Shown: piece after piece, positions 10,782-22,219 of the stretch | How the letters are laid out: every line of letters begins with the position of its first letter | Position numbering within the stretch: position 1 is the first letter of the stretch | Origin: JAIOQJ01 sp963718635 | GTDB taxonomy: Bacteria > Planctomycetota > Planctomycetia > Gemmatales > Gemmataceae | Direction: 5' to 3' | Length of the DNA: 64,000 nt | NCBI GenBank assembly: GCA_963718635.1 | Contig: OY970367.1 | Location: 1,860,001-1,924,000 of the forward strand | Notes under the pieces: model-generated | What the model saw: the letters and a program-made list of their open reading frames with translations, nothing else | What the model was told of the DNA's origin: nothing | The model's database searches: none | Program-made: the position numbers and the translations under genes

Positions 10782-13700
10782 ATGAAGTACAAGAACCCGA
10801 TTCGAATCGTGTTGGCGCTGGTTGCCGTCACAACGATTGCCATTGTCGTGGGCGCTGGGCCGCGGGATGCGGAGTGGAAGAAGGTGAATGAAGCCGTGAA
10901 TAAAGGCCTGCCGAAAACCGCCATCGAACTGTTGCAGCCGATCATCGATCAGGCGATTCGCGACAAGGCTTATCCGGAAGCGATCAAGGCGATTGCCAAG
11001 AAGATCGCCCTCGAAGGGAACATTCAAGGAAACAAGCCGGAAGAGAAGATTACGCGAATGCAGGCAGAGGTGGAGAAAGCGCCGGCGGAAATGAAACCGA
11101 TGATGGAGGCCTTGCTCGCCAACTGGTATTGGCATTTCTTTCAGCAGAATCGCTATCGCTTCATGCATCGCACCATGACTGGCGAGTCGCCGGGCGGCGA
11201 CATCATGACCTGGGATTTGCCGCGCATCTTGGGAGAGATCGATAAGCAATTCGTTAAAGCCCTGTCGCATGAGAAAGAGCTAAAGGCCACGCCCATCGCC
11301 ACCTACGATGCGCTGTTGGAAAAGGGGAGCGTGAGCGACAACTATCGGCCGACCCTGTACGACTTCGTCGTACACGATGCCCTTGCCTTCTACAGCACCC
11401 CGGAGCAGGCGGGTTCGAAGGCGGACGACACCTTTGAACTGCTCGCCACCATGCCGATTTTTGCCCCGGCCAACGAGTTCCGCAAATGGGAAATCAACAC
11501 CACCGATGCCGAGTCGCGCATCGTCAAGGCGATCAAGCTCTATCAGCAGTTGCTGCAGTTTCACGAGAAAGACACGGATCAAAGCGCCTACCTCGATGCC
11601 GATCTGCTTCGACTTCACTTCGGCTATCAGACAGCCTTCGGTGATGAAAAGAAGGCAACCTACAAGGCCGTGCTCAAACAGTTTGCCGACAAGAACGCCA
11701 AGCACGAATTGTCGTCGCAGGCGCTTTACGATCTGGCTGTCGTCATGCAGAGTGAAGGCGATCTGGTGGAAGCGCACCGGCTAGCGCAGCAAGGCGAAAA
11801 AGCCTTTCCCAAGTCGGTCGGCGGCATTCAATGCTTCAACCTGATCTGGCAAATTGAAATGCCCGCCATCGGGATCAGCACCGAGCGCAGTCTGGAACAA
11901 GCCGATGGCCGGCATCAGCGTTAGCTATCGCAATATCTCGGAAGTCTATTTTCGGCTAGTGAAGGGCGACTACGAAGGCAGGCTGAAATCATCCAACTAT
12001 CGGCCCGAATACCTGCATCAACAGGGTGACCGCGATGCCTTGATCATCGCCAAGCCTGAATTGGCGTGGTCGGCGACCCTGCCAGTAGCTGAAGACTACC
12101 AGATGCGGACGGAGATTCTGCCCGCCCCGAAAGACCTGAAGCCCGGCTTCTATTGGTTGCTCTCCAGCCACGATAAGAATTTCAGCAACACCAACAACGT
12201 CGTCGAATTCACCGATATTTGGGTCAGCGATCTGGCGCTGGTGATGCGCAATCGTCAGGGCGAGGGCATCGTCGAAGGGTTCGTGCTCGATGCCAACAGT
12301 GGCGACCCCATCGCCAACGCCGATGCCCAAGTCTGGATCCGTGAACGCAACAATCACTTTCGGCCGCTGGAGACGATCAAGAGCGATAAGAACGGCCTGT
12401 TTACCGCGCGGTTCAAAGCCGACAACGGCTACCTCGTGTTAGCCAGCCATAATGGGCAGCAACTTTCGACCGGCAACGATTATTACCTGTACGAATTCGA
12501 CAACAAGCCCCATCCCTACAAACACACCGTTTTCTTCACCGATCGCTCGCTCTATCGGCCCGGGCAGACCATCTCCTATAAGGGCATCTGCATCGCGGTC
12601 GACCCGAATGAGGACAATTACAAGACGCTGAGCAATCATGCCGTCGACGTGATGTTTATAGATGTAAATGGCAAAGAAATTTCGCGCCAAACGTTGAAGT
12701 CCAACGAATACGGCTCGATCTCCGGGAGCTTCATGGCGCCGCGAGATCGCCTGATGGGGCGCATGATAATCCACACTCAGGGCGATGCGCCGGGCCAAGC
12801 TGTCTTCAACGTGGAAGAGTACAAACGGCCCAAGTTCCAAGTCACGCTCGATGCTCCTAGAACACCCGCCAAACTGAACACGCAAGTGCAGCTTTCCGGC
12901 AAGGCGATGGCCTACACCGGGGCGGCTATCGGCGGCGCCAAGGTTGCTTATCGCGTCGTGCGCGAGACGCAATTCCCCGACTGGTACGGCCACCGTTACT
13001 GGTGGAGGCCGATCAACAACAACCCGCCGCAAGAGATTGCCCACGGCATCGTGGCTACGGAAGCGGACGGTTCGTTCCCGATTCAATTCATCGCCAAGCC
13101 TGATCTGGCGGTTCCCGAAAAGGATGAACCGACCTTCCGCTTCAGCATCTATGCCAGCGTGACGGACACCACAGGCGAAACGCGCACGAGCGAACGCACG
13201 GTGCGCGTGGCCTACGCAGCACTTGCCGCCAAACTGCAAGCAAACGATTGGCAGACCGACGCCAAGGAAGTCGAAGTGAAGATCGCCACCACTACGATTG
13301 ATGGCGAAGCCCAGGCCGCCAAGGTTCGCCTGAAAGTCTTTGCCGTGAAACAGCCGGAGAAGGTGGAACGAGCAAGACTGCTCGACCATGTTGGCTATCG
13401 CCACTTTGCGCACGGTAAAGAAGTGGAACCGTTGGCCGACCCCGCCAATCCCAATTCGTGGGGGTTGGGCGAAGAGGTTGCATCCAAGGAAGTCGCCACC
13501 AGCGATAAGGGCGAAGCAACAGCCTCATTCAAACTGCCCGCAGGCATGTTCCGCGTCATGCTCGAAACGGAAGATCGCTTCGGCAAAAGGGTAACCGCAC
13601 GGCTGCCGGTGCAGGTTCTTAAGCCCGACGCGACGGCTCTGAGTCTGAAGCTGCCGAACGTCGTGGCCGCGCCGAAATGGACCTTGGAGCCTGGTGAAGA

Positions 13701-16700
13701 ATTCTCCGCCCTGTGGGGCAGCGGCTACGAAAAAGCGCGTGCGTATATCGAGATCGAACATCGCCGTAAGCTGGTGCAAAGTTTCTGGACCGATGGCGTC
13801 AAAACACAGCAGATGGTTAAACAAGCAGTCGATGAAGGAATGCGCGGCGGTTTCACCGTGCGCGTGACGATGGTGCGCGAAAACCGCGCCTATCTGACGA
13901 CGCACCACGTGGATGTCCCTTGGACGAACAAAGAGCTGACGGTGAAGTGGGAACACTTTGTCTCGAAGCTCGAGCCGGCGGCCAAAGAGACCTTCACTGC
14001 CGTGATCAGCGGTCCAGATGCCAAACGCGCTGTGGCTGAGATGGTTGCCACGTTGTACGACGAATCGCTCGACCAATATCTGCCCCACGAATGGCTCAAG
14101 CGGTTCAACGTCTTCCGGATTGATCAGCCGAACCTCTTCAGCCAGTTCGAAAACACCCTACACAATTTCCAACAACTGCAGGGCAATTGGCCCAACAAGT
14201 ATAAGGCCGTCAGCCTTAGCTATCGCCACTTCCCACAAGACTTAGTAGTCAACCTTTGGGGCTATCAGTATTTCGGTCGCAACGGCGGCGCTAAAGGCGA
14301 TATGATGTACCGCGGCGAAGAGTTGCGCCAATCCCACGATGGCGTGCCGGCCCCGGTGGCGGCGATGGAGCCTCAACTTTCCAACGCTGCCAGGTCACTA
14401 GCTCCGATAAGCGGCGACAAAGCCGAACAGGCAGCTAAGCGCGCCGACGATGGCAATGGAGGAGAATTTGTTCCCCCAGCCGGACTCGACTTGGGCAAAG
14501 TCGGCGCTCGCAAAAATTTGAACGAGTCGGCCTTCTTCTTCCCCCATGTCGTTTCCGACGCCGAAGGCGTGGTCAAACTCGTCTTCACCATGCCGGAAGC
14601 CTTGACCACCTGGAAGTTCCTCGGGTTTGCCCACGATAAAGACCTCCGTTCCGGCCTGTTACAAGACAAAGTCATCACGGCGAAAGATCTGATGATCCAG
14701 CCGAATTCGCCTCGTTTCGTCCGGGAAGGCGATCTGCTCGAATTCACCGTAAAGGTGTCAAACCAGTCAGATCAACCGCAGCAAGGCACCGTTCGCCTGA
14801 CGTTCGCCGACGCTCGCACGAGCAAGTCGGTCGATCACGCCTTGGGCATCGATACGACAGACCAAGTCTTCGACGTGCCTGCCAAGGAATCGCGCACCTT
14901 CGCCTGGAAGATGCAAGTTCCCGATGGCATCGGCGCCATGACCTACAAAGCGGTCGGAACCACCGATAGGCTCTCCGACGGTGAAGAGGGTTATCTCCCC
15001 TCGCTCTCCCGCCGGGTGTTGGTCACCGAGTCGCTGCCGTTGCCGATTCGCGGCATCCAGACAAAGACTTTTGATTTTGTCAAATTGCGTGAGTCGGCCA
15101 ATTCGCAGACGATTCAAAGTCAAAGTCTCACCGTGCAAATGGTGTCACAGCCCGCTTGGTATGCTGTGATGGCATTGCCCTATTTGATGGAATATCCCTA
15201 CGAGTGTGCCGAACAACAGTTCAATCGGCTCTATGCCAATTCGCTGGCCCGCCACATCGCTAACTCCGATCCGAAGATCCGCCATATCTTCGATCAATGG
15301 AAAGGGACAGCCGCCCTCGATAGCCCGCTCGAGAAGAACCAGGATCTGAAGATGGTCATGCTCGAAGAGACGCCGTGGGTGCGTCAGGCCATCAAGGAGA
15401 GCGAAGCGCGCCGCAACGTCGGCATCCTCTTCGACGACAATCGCCTCAATCAGGAGACGGCTCGCCTGCTGCAAAAACTTAGCGGTATGCAGAATCCCGA
15501 TGGCCTTTGGCCCTGGTTTCCCGGCGGCCCGAGCAACGAATATATCTCCCTCTATATCACCACGGGCTTCGGCCGCTTACGCCAACTGGGTGTGAAGATG
15601 GACGTCGCCCCTGCCCTGAAATCGCTGACTGCCTTGGATGCCTGGATCGACCACACCTATAAGGAGATCCTACGGCATGGCCACCCGGAGAAAAATCATC
15701 TAAGTCCTACGATCGCTCTGTATCTCTATGGCCGTAGCTTCTTCCTGAACGATCAGAAGATCGACAACCAGCATCGTCCGGCCGTCGATTATTTCATCGG
15801 TCAGGCGAAGCAGTACTGGCTCGAACTCGCCAATCGGCAGTCGCAGGCACATCTCGCCATCGCGCTCAACCGTTGGGCCGACAAGGAAACGCCCAAAGCG
15901 ATTATGAAATCGATCAAGGAACGCTCGGTCTCGAATGAAGAGATGGGCATGTTCTGGCGCGATACGGAACACTCAGTCTGGTGGTATCACGCTCCGATCG
16001 AAACCCAAGCCATGATGATCGAGGCTTTCGCAGAGGTGATGGAAGACTCCGTTGCCGTCGAAGAATGCAAAGTCTGGTTGCTGAAACAAAAACAGACGCA
16101 AGACTGGAAAACGACGAAGGCAACCGCCGATGCCGTCTACGGTCTGCTTCTACGCGGCGAGAACTTGCTGAAGTCGGACGCCCTGGTTGAAGTTGACTTG
16201 GGCGACACCAAGATTCAGCCCGAAAAAGTAGAGGCCGGCACCGGCTTCTACGAGCAACGTTTCGTCCGCGGTGAAGTAAAGCCAGCCTTCGGCGCCATTA
16301 CGCTGAAGAAGACCGACGAAGGCGTCGCCTGGGGCAGCGTAACGTGGCAATATCTGGAAAACATCGACAAAGTTACCGTCCATGAAGCAACCCCGTTGAA
16401 GTTGACCAAGAAGATCTGGCTGCGCCGCTACACCAAGAAAGGCCCGGTTCTCGAACCGATTCGCGGGCCGATCCAGGTGGGCGATGAACTCGTAGTCCGA
16501 GTTGAACTGCGGACCGATCGCGATATGGAATACGTCCACTTGAAAGATGGCCGGGGTTCGGGCACTGAGCCGGTGAACGTGCTTTCGCGCTATCGCTATC
16601 AAGATGGCCTCGGCTACTACGAAACTACGCGAGACACCGCCTGTCACTTTTTCATCGACTATCTGCCGAAAGGCGTCTATGTCTTCGAGTATCCGGTTCG

Positions 16701-16806
16701 CGCCGTGCACAAAGGCCATTATCCCACCGGCATGGCCGAAATTCAGTGTATGTACGCCCCCGAGTTCAACAGCCACTCAGAAAGCATCCCGCTGATCGTG
16801 CAGTAA
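10782..16806 (+). CDS. Bacterial alpha-2-macroglobulin family protein (frame-interrupted)
   Basis: Exported protease-trap protein of about 2,007 residues. ATG 10782 gives a basic start and one hydrophobic segment (IVLALVAVTTIAIVVGA), a signal peptide or anchor; the in-frame GTG at 10767 is the alternative. The N-terminal 370 residues are helical. They are followed by macroglobulin domains (DRSLYRPGQTISYKG is the MG2 hallmark), the A2M region (SAFFFPHVVSD, FTMPEALTTWKFLG) and the complement-like alpha/alpha toroid. The thioester-type motif is CAEQ at residue about 1475 (15205-15216) in YPYECAEQQF, so thioester formation is possible. One extra base at about 11889 breaks the frame; removing it yields STER-VWNKPMAGISV. 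The usual partner penicillin-binding protein 1C is not adjacent. Confidence 0.9.
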
Positions 16807-16822
16807 GGGCTGTTTGTTGAAT

Positions 16823-16844
16823 GCGCCAGTGACGGGCTTACTGG
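16823..16844. repeat. Short hairpin after alpha-2-macroglobulin
   Basis: GCCAGT and ACTGGC arms around about nine bases, some 17 bp past the alpha-2-macroglobulin stop. There is no clear U-run, so it is only a possible terminator. Confidence 0.4.
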
Positions 16845-16991
16845 CGTACTCCGTCGTTTTGGTAGCTTGGTGCGTCAGTAACGCAGCACAAGGGTTGGAT
16901 TTGAAGCCATTCAAATTGCATAAAGTCGAAGGGTTGGCTAAATTGAAGATCGATCTGAGTGCAGGAGCTTGGGATCGTGAGAAGTGGATAA

Positions 16992-17423
16992 ATGAGCCAA
17001 ACCAAATCAGAGGAATCGGAAAGCGATGAGGCGGATGCGGGACGTAGCGTTGCGGCTTTGATGATCGCCAAGAAAGAGGCTCGAGCGATCTTGGACGACC
17101 GCCAGTACGCGCAATGTGTCTTACTCGTCAAACGACTTTGCGAATTCGGAGATCGTCTGGCAACATCGGATTTGGATATCCGCTCTTTCGGCGAGTTCTG
17201 GGAACTTCGCCTCAAAGGAGGTTTTCTGAGGAGAATCAACCTTCGGATTTACTTCGCCGATTATTCGGCACGCCGAGCAATAATAGTTTTGAAAACATAC
17301 AAGAAAGAAGAAGACGGCGCGACGAGCCCCCACGTAATGATTACCCTGGAAGATCGCTTCGAGAGTTATTGTGCCGGGGCATTGCAAAAAGGAACCAGCG
17401 TGTATCGCAAGAAGAACGTTTAG
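16992..17423 (+). CDS. RelE/HigB-like toxin (phage Gp49-like family)
   Basis: Putative mRNA interferase of 143 residues. After an acidic N-terminal tail, the core FGEFWELRLKGGFLRRINL, then YFADYSARRAIIVLKTYKKE, matches the HigB/Gp49 type of RelE fold, in which a basic strand and a KxxKK-like segment contact mRNA. The long acidic extension (about 1-20) is unusual. It is followed after about 36 bp by an Xre-type regulator, giving the toxin-first order typical of HigBA. Family membership is from pattern; toxicity is inferred. Confidence 0.75.
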   Translation: MSQTKSEESESDEADAGRSVAALMIAKKEARAILDDRQYAQCVLLVKRLCEFGDRLATSDLDIRSFGEFWELRLKGGFLRRINLRIYFADYSARRAIIVLKTYKKEEDGATSPHVMITLEDRFESYCAGALQKGTSVYRKKNV

Positions 17424-17459
17424 TTTGCAATCGCGAAGTTTCAAAGCGAGGTGGAGGCC

Positions 17460-17936
17460 ATGTCCGTAATAGTCGAACCAGAAGCTCGCAAACAAGGCAT
17501 CGAGTGGGTGCAAAGTTTTCATCGACTCTCGGCTGCAAAAAAAAGCCGTGTCATCCGGCTCTATCAGTCCATGTCGATAACAGACAACGAAAAAGAACAG
17601 GATGAGATTGCACTAGCGATCGTTGAAATCGTCCTGCCAAAATCGATCGGATTAAATGGCTTATCGGAAAAAGCAGTTCCCTTGGACGACGACATTGACC
17701 CAACAGATGCAGCGGCGGTCGCCGGGTATCACGCCGAAATCGGACGAATTGTTAGACAATTACGCGAAGAAATGGGGTGGTCTCAGCAAGAACTCGCCAG
17801 CCGTTCCGAGCTTCCGGACACGCACATTGGCCGGCTTGAAACAGGACAGCACGCCCCTACGAACTTGACGATAGAGAAGATCGCTAAAGCCTTAAAAGTG
17901 CCGCCTTCAACAATCGATGTTTTGCATGACGCCTGA
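17460..17936 (+). CDS. Xre-family antitoxin/regulator
   Basis: DNA-binding protein of 158 residues. A helix-turn-helix of the Xre/cro type fills the C-terminal third (VRQLREEMGWSQQELASRS, then HIGRLETGQHAPTNLTIEKIAKAL). The N-terminal 80 residues are helical and probably bind the upstream HigB-like protein. ATG 17460 is preferred over the in-frame GTG 17451 because GAGG lies about 8 bases upstream. In HigBA systems the antitoxin represses the shared promoter; this is expected here but not shown. Confidence 0.8.
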   Translation: MSVIVEPEARKQGIEWVQSFHRLSAAKKSRVIRLYQSMSITDNEKEQDEIALAIVEIVLPKSIGLNGLSEKAVPLDDDIDPTDAAAVAGYHAEIGRIVRQLREEMGWSQQELASRSELPDTHIGRLETGQHAPTNLTIEKIAKALKVPPSTIDVLHDA

Positions 17937-18035
17937 GCTAGTCGATAGGCCGTCTCTGTGCCTTGCATAAATCTACGCTATTGGACATGCGTTTCTATTC
18001 GAGCGCATTCGCAGCCCTACTCGACGCATAAGCAA

Positions 18036-18815
18036 ATGAACGCCGACCTCGTGCTCTACGAACAACTCGAATGCGCTGCTATCGTGACGATCAATCGCCC
18101 CGATAAGCGCAATGCGCTGAGCCGGGAGGTGATCGCGCAGCTGACCGCCACTTTTCAGCGGGCCAGCGTCGACCCTTTAGTGCGATGCATCATTCTGACA
18201 GGCGCAGGCAGTGCCTTCTGTGCCGGCATGGACTTGGACGAACTGCGCAGCTCGCTTGATGCCGAGAAAGAGATCGTCTGGAGCGATGCCGAAAAACTTT
18301 CTGCACTTTACGACTTGATTTACACTCTGCCGAAACCGACGATTGCGGCGGTCAATGGCGCTGCCGCAGCGGGCGGCGCCGGCTTAGTGTCGGTCTGCGA
18401 CTTGGCCATCGCCGATCCCGCCGCCCTGTTCAGTTACCCGGAAGTCCGGCGAGGCTTGGTGGCCGCGATGGTGCTGCCGCATCTTCTTCGGCATGTCGGC
18501 GAACGAATGGCTCGCTTTCTGTTGCTGACTGGCACATCAATCGACGCTGCCACCGCGCTGCAAGCAGGTTTGATCAATCGTGTCGCCGAGAAAGATCGCA
18601 TGATTGAGCAGGCGACGCTCTGGGCGCAGGCGATCGCTGAAGGCGGCCCCCAAGCGCTAAGGACAACCAAAGCGCTGCTGCAACGTTGCTCTCGCCAAGC
18701 GTTGACCAGTGAAGAATTCGCCCGCGCCAGCGCCGAGCCGCGTCTGGGCGAAGAATGCCGTCTCGGCCTGCAAGCGTTCTTCGCCAAACAACCGGCGCCG
18801 TGGGTTAAGGAATAA
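18036..18815 (+). CDS. Enoyl-CoA hydratase/isomerase family protein
   Basis: Crotonase-fold enzyme of 259 residues acting on an acyl-CoA thioester. Family landmarks are RPDKRNALSREV, the first oxyanion-hole element SAFCAGMDLDEL, and the second, AAVNGAAAAGGAGLVSVCD. YPEVRRGLVAAM holds the Glu/Arg region used by hydratases. ATG 18036 is chosen because the upstream in-frame extension (from 17958) has no family similarity. No other beta-oxidation gene is adjacent, so the substrate cannot be told; methylglutaconyl-CoA hydratase or an isomerase are equally possible. Confidence 0.88.
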   Translation: MNADLVLYEQLECAAIVTINRPDKRNALSREVIAQLTATFQRASVDPLVRCIILTGAGSAFCAGMDLDELRSSLDAEKEIVWSDAEKLSALYDLIYTLPKPTIAAVNGAAAAGGAGLVSVCDLAIADPAALFSYPEVRRGLVAAMVLPHLLRHVGERMARFLLLTGTSIDAATALQAGLINRVAEKDRMIEQATLWAQAIAEGGPQALRTTKALLQRCSRQALTSEEFARASAEPRLGEECRLGLQAFFAKQPAPWVKE

Positions 18816-18820
18816 ATCCA

Positions 18821-18933
18821 GGTGCGCCAACTCTTTCTGGCATTTCTCGCGAGCGGCGCGGCGTAAGCCCGCCGTGGGTTCAGAATCACGGCGGGCTTAC
18901 GCCGCGCCGCTCGCTAGAATCCGTTGGCGCACC
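18821..18933. repeat. Nested inverted repeat with GGTGCGCCAAC ends
   Basis: Outer 11-bp inverted ends GGTGCGCCAAC (18821-18831 and 18923-18933) enclose a 28-bp perfect inverted repeat (18849-18876 and 18887-18914) with a 10-base loop. The inner core is GCGGCGTAAGCCCGCCGTG. It lies between the hydratase and gspF genes. The ends match those of the 10255-10482 element, which argues for a common mobile origin. Confidence 0.75.
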
Positions 18934-19061
18934 CTCTTTTTGTCCGCCTTCTGGTTTCGAGTTTACGCTGCCCCTCCAAGCGGCTAAGATGCACGGGATA
19001 GCTGGATCAACCCATTTTCTTCGAGCGACGTCTGACCCGTACCCAAAGGCTTCAAGCCGTT

Positions 19062-20274
19062 ATGGCCGAATTCACCTACGAAGCCCTTTCGAAACTGGGC
19101 CAGCGCAGCAATGGCGCCCTGACGGCTTCGAGCGAACGCGAAGCCGCTTCCATGCTCGATGCACGCGGCCTTTTTCCCGTGCGCATCAATGCGATGAAGG
19201 CAAAAGGCCGGCAGCGTTTCGGCAAGAAGGTCAAAGGCCGCGTCGTCGCGATTTTTTACGGTCAGCTAGCCGACCTGATTCATTCGGGCGTGCCATTGCT
19301 GAAAGCCCTCGATCTGCTCGAGAATCTAAGCACCAATCCCGTCCTCTCCGAAGTGCTGCGCGAAGTGCGCGCGAAAGTCGCCGACGGCACCAACCTGGCC
19401 GACGCCATGAAACCCTTTCCACAGGTTTTCAACGAGTTATCGGTCGGCATGGTTCGCGCGGGGCTCGAAGGCGGCTTTCTCGAAGACGTTCTCAAGCGCA
19501 TCGCCGTCTTCACCGAGCATCAGGAGGATATGAAGGGCAAGGTGGTTGGCGCGCTCGCTTATCCGGTTTTTCTCGGGGTGGTGGGCGTAATTGTTCTGAA
19601 TGTGCTCGTCATCTTCTTCGTGCCTAAATTCGAATCGATCTTCAAGAAACTCGAAGAGAAAGACGAACTCCCCGCGTTGACCAGCGCGTTGATGGGTCTA
19701 AGCCATTTCATGCAGAATTTCTGGTGGCTGATTTTCGGCGGCCTAGCCGCACTATTTTTCGCTTACCGCTCGTGGGTGCGCACTTCCGGCAGGCCGGCTG
19801 CGCATGGACCGCTTCCGCCTGCGGGCGCCGGCATTCGGCAAGCTTTATCTCTCGTTGTCGTTGTCGCGTTTCACCCGCATTCTGGGGACGATGCTGCACA
19901 ATGGAATTCCGATTCTCCGGGCGCTGCAAATTGCCAAAGATTCAACCGGCAACAAAGTGCTCTCTCAGGCGATCGAAGAATCGGCTGAGAATATCACGGC
20001 CGGCCAAAAGCTGGCCGAGCCTTTTCGCCGCAATGCATATTTTCCAAAAGACGTCGTCGAGATGATCGCCATTGCCGAGGAAAGCAATACCCTCGACAAA
20101 ACGCTGGTCGATATCGCCGACAGCCTCGAGCGCCGCTCGGCACGGCAACTCGAGCTATTCGTTCGGCTCTTGGAACCCGTCATGCTGCTGGTGATGGCGC
20201 TCGTTACCTTGACGGTTGTCCTTGGCTTGCTGCTCCCAGTGTTCAAAATGGGCTCGACCGTGAGTGGGGGTTGA
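19062..20274 (+). CDS. Type II secretion/type IV pilus inner-membrane protein GspF/PilC-like (frame-interrupted)
   Basis: Polytopic assembly-platform protein of about 403 residues. Two T2SSF domains are visible: FYGQLADLIHSGVPLLKALDLL with ADAMKPFPQVFNELSVGMVRAG, and LSRFTRILGTMLHNGIPILRAL with FPKDVVEMIAIAEESNTLD. Membrane segments follow each domain, including VVGVIVLNVLVIFFVPKF and the C-terminal LLVMALVTLTVVLGLLLPVF. One extra T at 19784-19785 breaks the frame; removing it restores VRTPAGRLRMDRF. It may serve export of pseudopilin-like DUF1559 proteins such as those at 9090 and 28613, but that link is only inferred. No GspE or GspG gene is adjacent. Confidence 0.9.
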
Positions 20275-20340
20275 GTTTAGATGGCGCCTATGATGCGCGT
20301 AATAGATTCCGGCAAAAGTGAAACCAGCGCCGGCCCCGGT

Positions 20341-20471
20341 CTTACCCTCCCCCTGGCTTTGCAGGGGGAGGGCAGGGTGGGGGCAGAAGCGCTCGCCTAA
20401 CAACTGCCGTCGTGACCTCCGGGGCCGTTCCCCCCACCTGCCCTCCCCCCGCAAAGCCGGTGGGAGGGTGT
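20341..20471. repeat. CCCTCCCCC inverted-repeat pair
   Basis: Opposed arms at 20341-20389 and 20429-20471 share GGCTTTG and GGGAGGGCAGGGTGGGGG-type sequence with the element at 10303-10445. It sits between the convergent gspF-like and YcjF-like genes. Confidence 0.7.
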
Positions 20472-20504
20472 GAAAGTCAGAATCGGTTCGCGCTAACAAT
20501 CCTC

Positions 20505-21723
20505 CTACCCCTTCGTAACCGGCCGAAGCATCCGGCAGGAGTAGCGCCCTAACCGGTTAAGCAAGAAGAAATTAACGACCCCGGTGCTTGCTTTCGCGCC
20601 CATCTTGCCTAACACTTTGGCCAACAGTATTTCGGATGCCGGGATATGCGGGGCGACGAAATTCTGAATCTGCTCGGCCGTCATGTGTTCCATTTCTTGG
20701 ATTTGGCCTGCGAGATAGGCATTGAAGAACACGCGGGCGAGCATGACGGCCGTGCCGACCCGGCCCGCGCAAGTTGTAGATTTGGCAAAGGTCGCCGAGC
20801 ATGGTGAAGCTGAAATAGAGCGTCATGGCAGTGTCAGTCAACGTGTTCGGAGAGACCGCCGTGCCGACTGCCGTCCGCCGTGCCCAATAGTTGATTCGGG
20901 CGGACGCCGCTTGATCGAGGTGTGATTGAAACGAATCGCGAAATTCGGCGAACCAGACATCGTCGCTAGGCCAGCGGTTGGGGTCGAGCAGCCGTTCGCG
21001 CGTTTGCAGCAGGTTCGATAGCGTGTCTTCGCTCAGTCCCAGTGCCGTCAGGCGCTTGCGTTCTCGGCCGGGTTTCAACGGGAACTCCATCAAATAGCCG
21101 TGCAGCAACATCTTGGCTTCTTTCAATTTCGCGTTGACGAGCCAACGCAGCTTGGTGCGTTTCTCCAGTTCTTCAAGTCCCTTGATTCGCAATTGGCGAT
21201 TGCGCCGCAGTCGCATGTATAGCCATACCAGCCGGAGCATGGAGTAAAGCACGGCCATGCCGAGCAACCCCAAGCCGACGTAGGCCGCCAACATCCAAGC
21301 GCCTTGCAGCGTTGCGATGATCGACAGCGCCTGCATCACCTGATTGAAAACGAATAGGCCGAGAACCGCCGCTAAACCGACGACTGTGGCGCCCATCAAA
21401 GGATGCGACCAATACGAGCGCAGGCCAAAAAGCGATGGCTCGCTGGCAATCAGTTCCTCGGCCTCGCGCAGCTCTTGCTGCAGCAGGCGTTCCTCGGCAT
21501 TGGCAAGCGCTTTGAGATCCGCATCAGTAAGCGGCTGAAGTTGACGTGGCACTTGGGTAGGCCGATCGTCGCCCGAGTCGCCCGGGCGCGGCTCGAACTC
21601 CTTCGGCTCGGAGCGCTGCACCGGCACGTGATTCGAGATTGATTTGGCAGGCCCTCCGGCCATGCGCGGAATTTGCGGCGGAACGGGCGCTTCGTTCAAT
21701 TCATCCAGTTCGGTCAGGGGCAT
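20505..21723 (-). CDS. YcjF/UPF0283-like membrane protein (frame-interrupted)
   Basis: Predicted inner-membrane protein of about 405 residues. The N-terminal 110 residues are hydrophilic and Pro-rich. Two membrane segments follow (LMGATVVGLAAVLGLFVFN; AYVGLGLLGMAVLYSMLRLVWL), then a charged helical stretch and a C-terminal region (VGTAVSPNTLTDTAMTL, DLCQIYNLR) that resembles the TIGR01620/DUF697 part of YcjF. Near 20765 one extra G (on the minus strand) breaks the frame; removing it joins IYNLRG to RVGTAVMLARVFFNAYLAG. Function is unknown in this family; E. coli YcjF is linked to the phage shock neighbourhood, but no psp gene is present here. Confidence 0.75.
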
Positions 21724-21760
21724 GAGTCACCGTTGAGTGAAGAAGGATCGCAAATGCCAA

Positions 21761-22140
21761 TTATACTCGCGTTCGCCATAAAACGCGCCAGCGCCTGATC
21801 GCAATAAGAAATCCGACCACGATGCCGATATGGTCGATGCCGACGTCGCGCAAGAAGCTCCGCGATTGACAAACTGTTGAAAAAACTCGGTTGCAAAGCC
21901 GTGGAATGAGAGCAGGCCGAGCACCAGCCAGCGCGTGCGGATTTGCAACGTGAGATACCCGGCTAGGATGGTGAGATAGGCATACGCTGAAGCGTGCAGC
22001 GCTTTGGCAAAGAGAAATTTGTTGCGGTCGCCGCCGAGCACTTCCGACGACTGGCTGGGAATGGGGATGAGCAGCGCAATCGTCCAAAGAATCAGACTGA
22101 TAATGAATGTTGCGGTGAGAAACGTCGAGCGCGAAGGCAT
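21761..22140 (-). CDS. VanZ-like membrane protein (frame-interrupted)
   Basis: Small polytopic protein of about 126 residues. It has three to four membrane segments (FIISLILWTIALLIPIP; ASAYAYLTILAGYLTLQ; WLVLGLLSFHGFATEFFQQFV) and the VanZ-type ending with a conserved 'R.ASLRDV..D..G...G' segment. The frame breaks near 21857: restoring one base joins FVNRGAS to LRDVGIDHIGIVVGFLIA. VanZ-like proteins are widespread, and only a few are linked to glycopeptide resistance; no van genes are present. Confidence 0.7.
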
Positions 22141-22219
22141 TGGGATCTCGGTAACAGGAGAACAAAGGCGCGAAGAGCGACAACCGATTCGGGCAAATTA
22201 AGGTCTGCCGAGTTGTGCC

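Noticed and set aside
16814..17029. Possible 71-residue exported protein between alpha-2-macroglobulin and the HigB-like toxin
   Set aside because: It starts at TTG with no ribosome site and overlaps the toxin start in another frame. The hydrophobic stretch alone is weak support.
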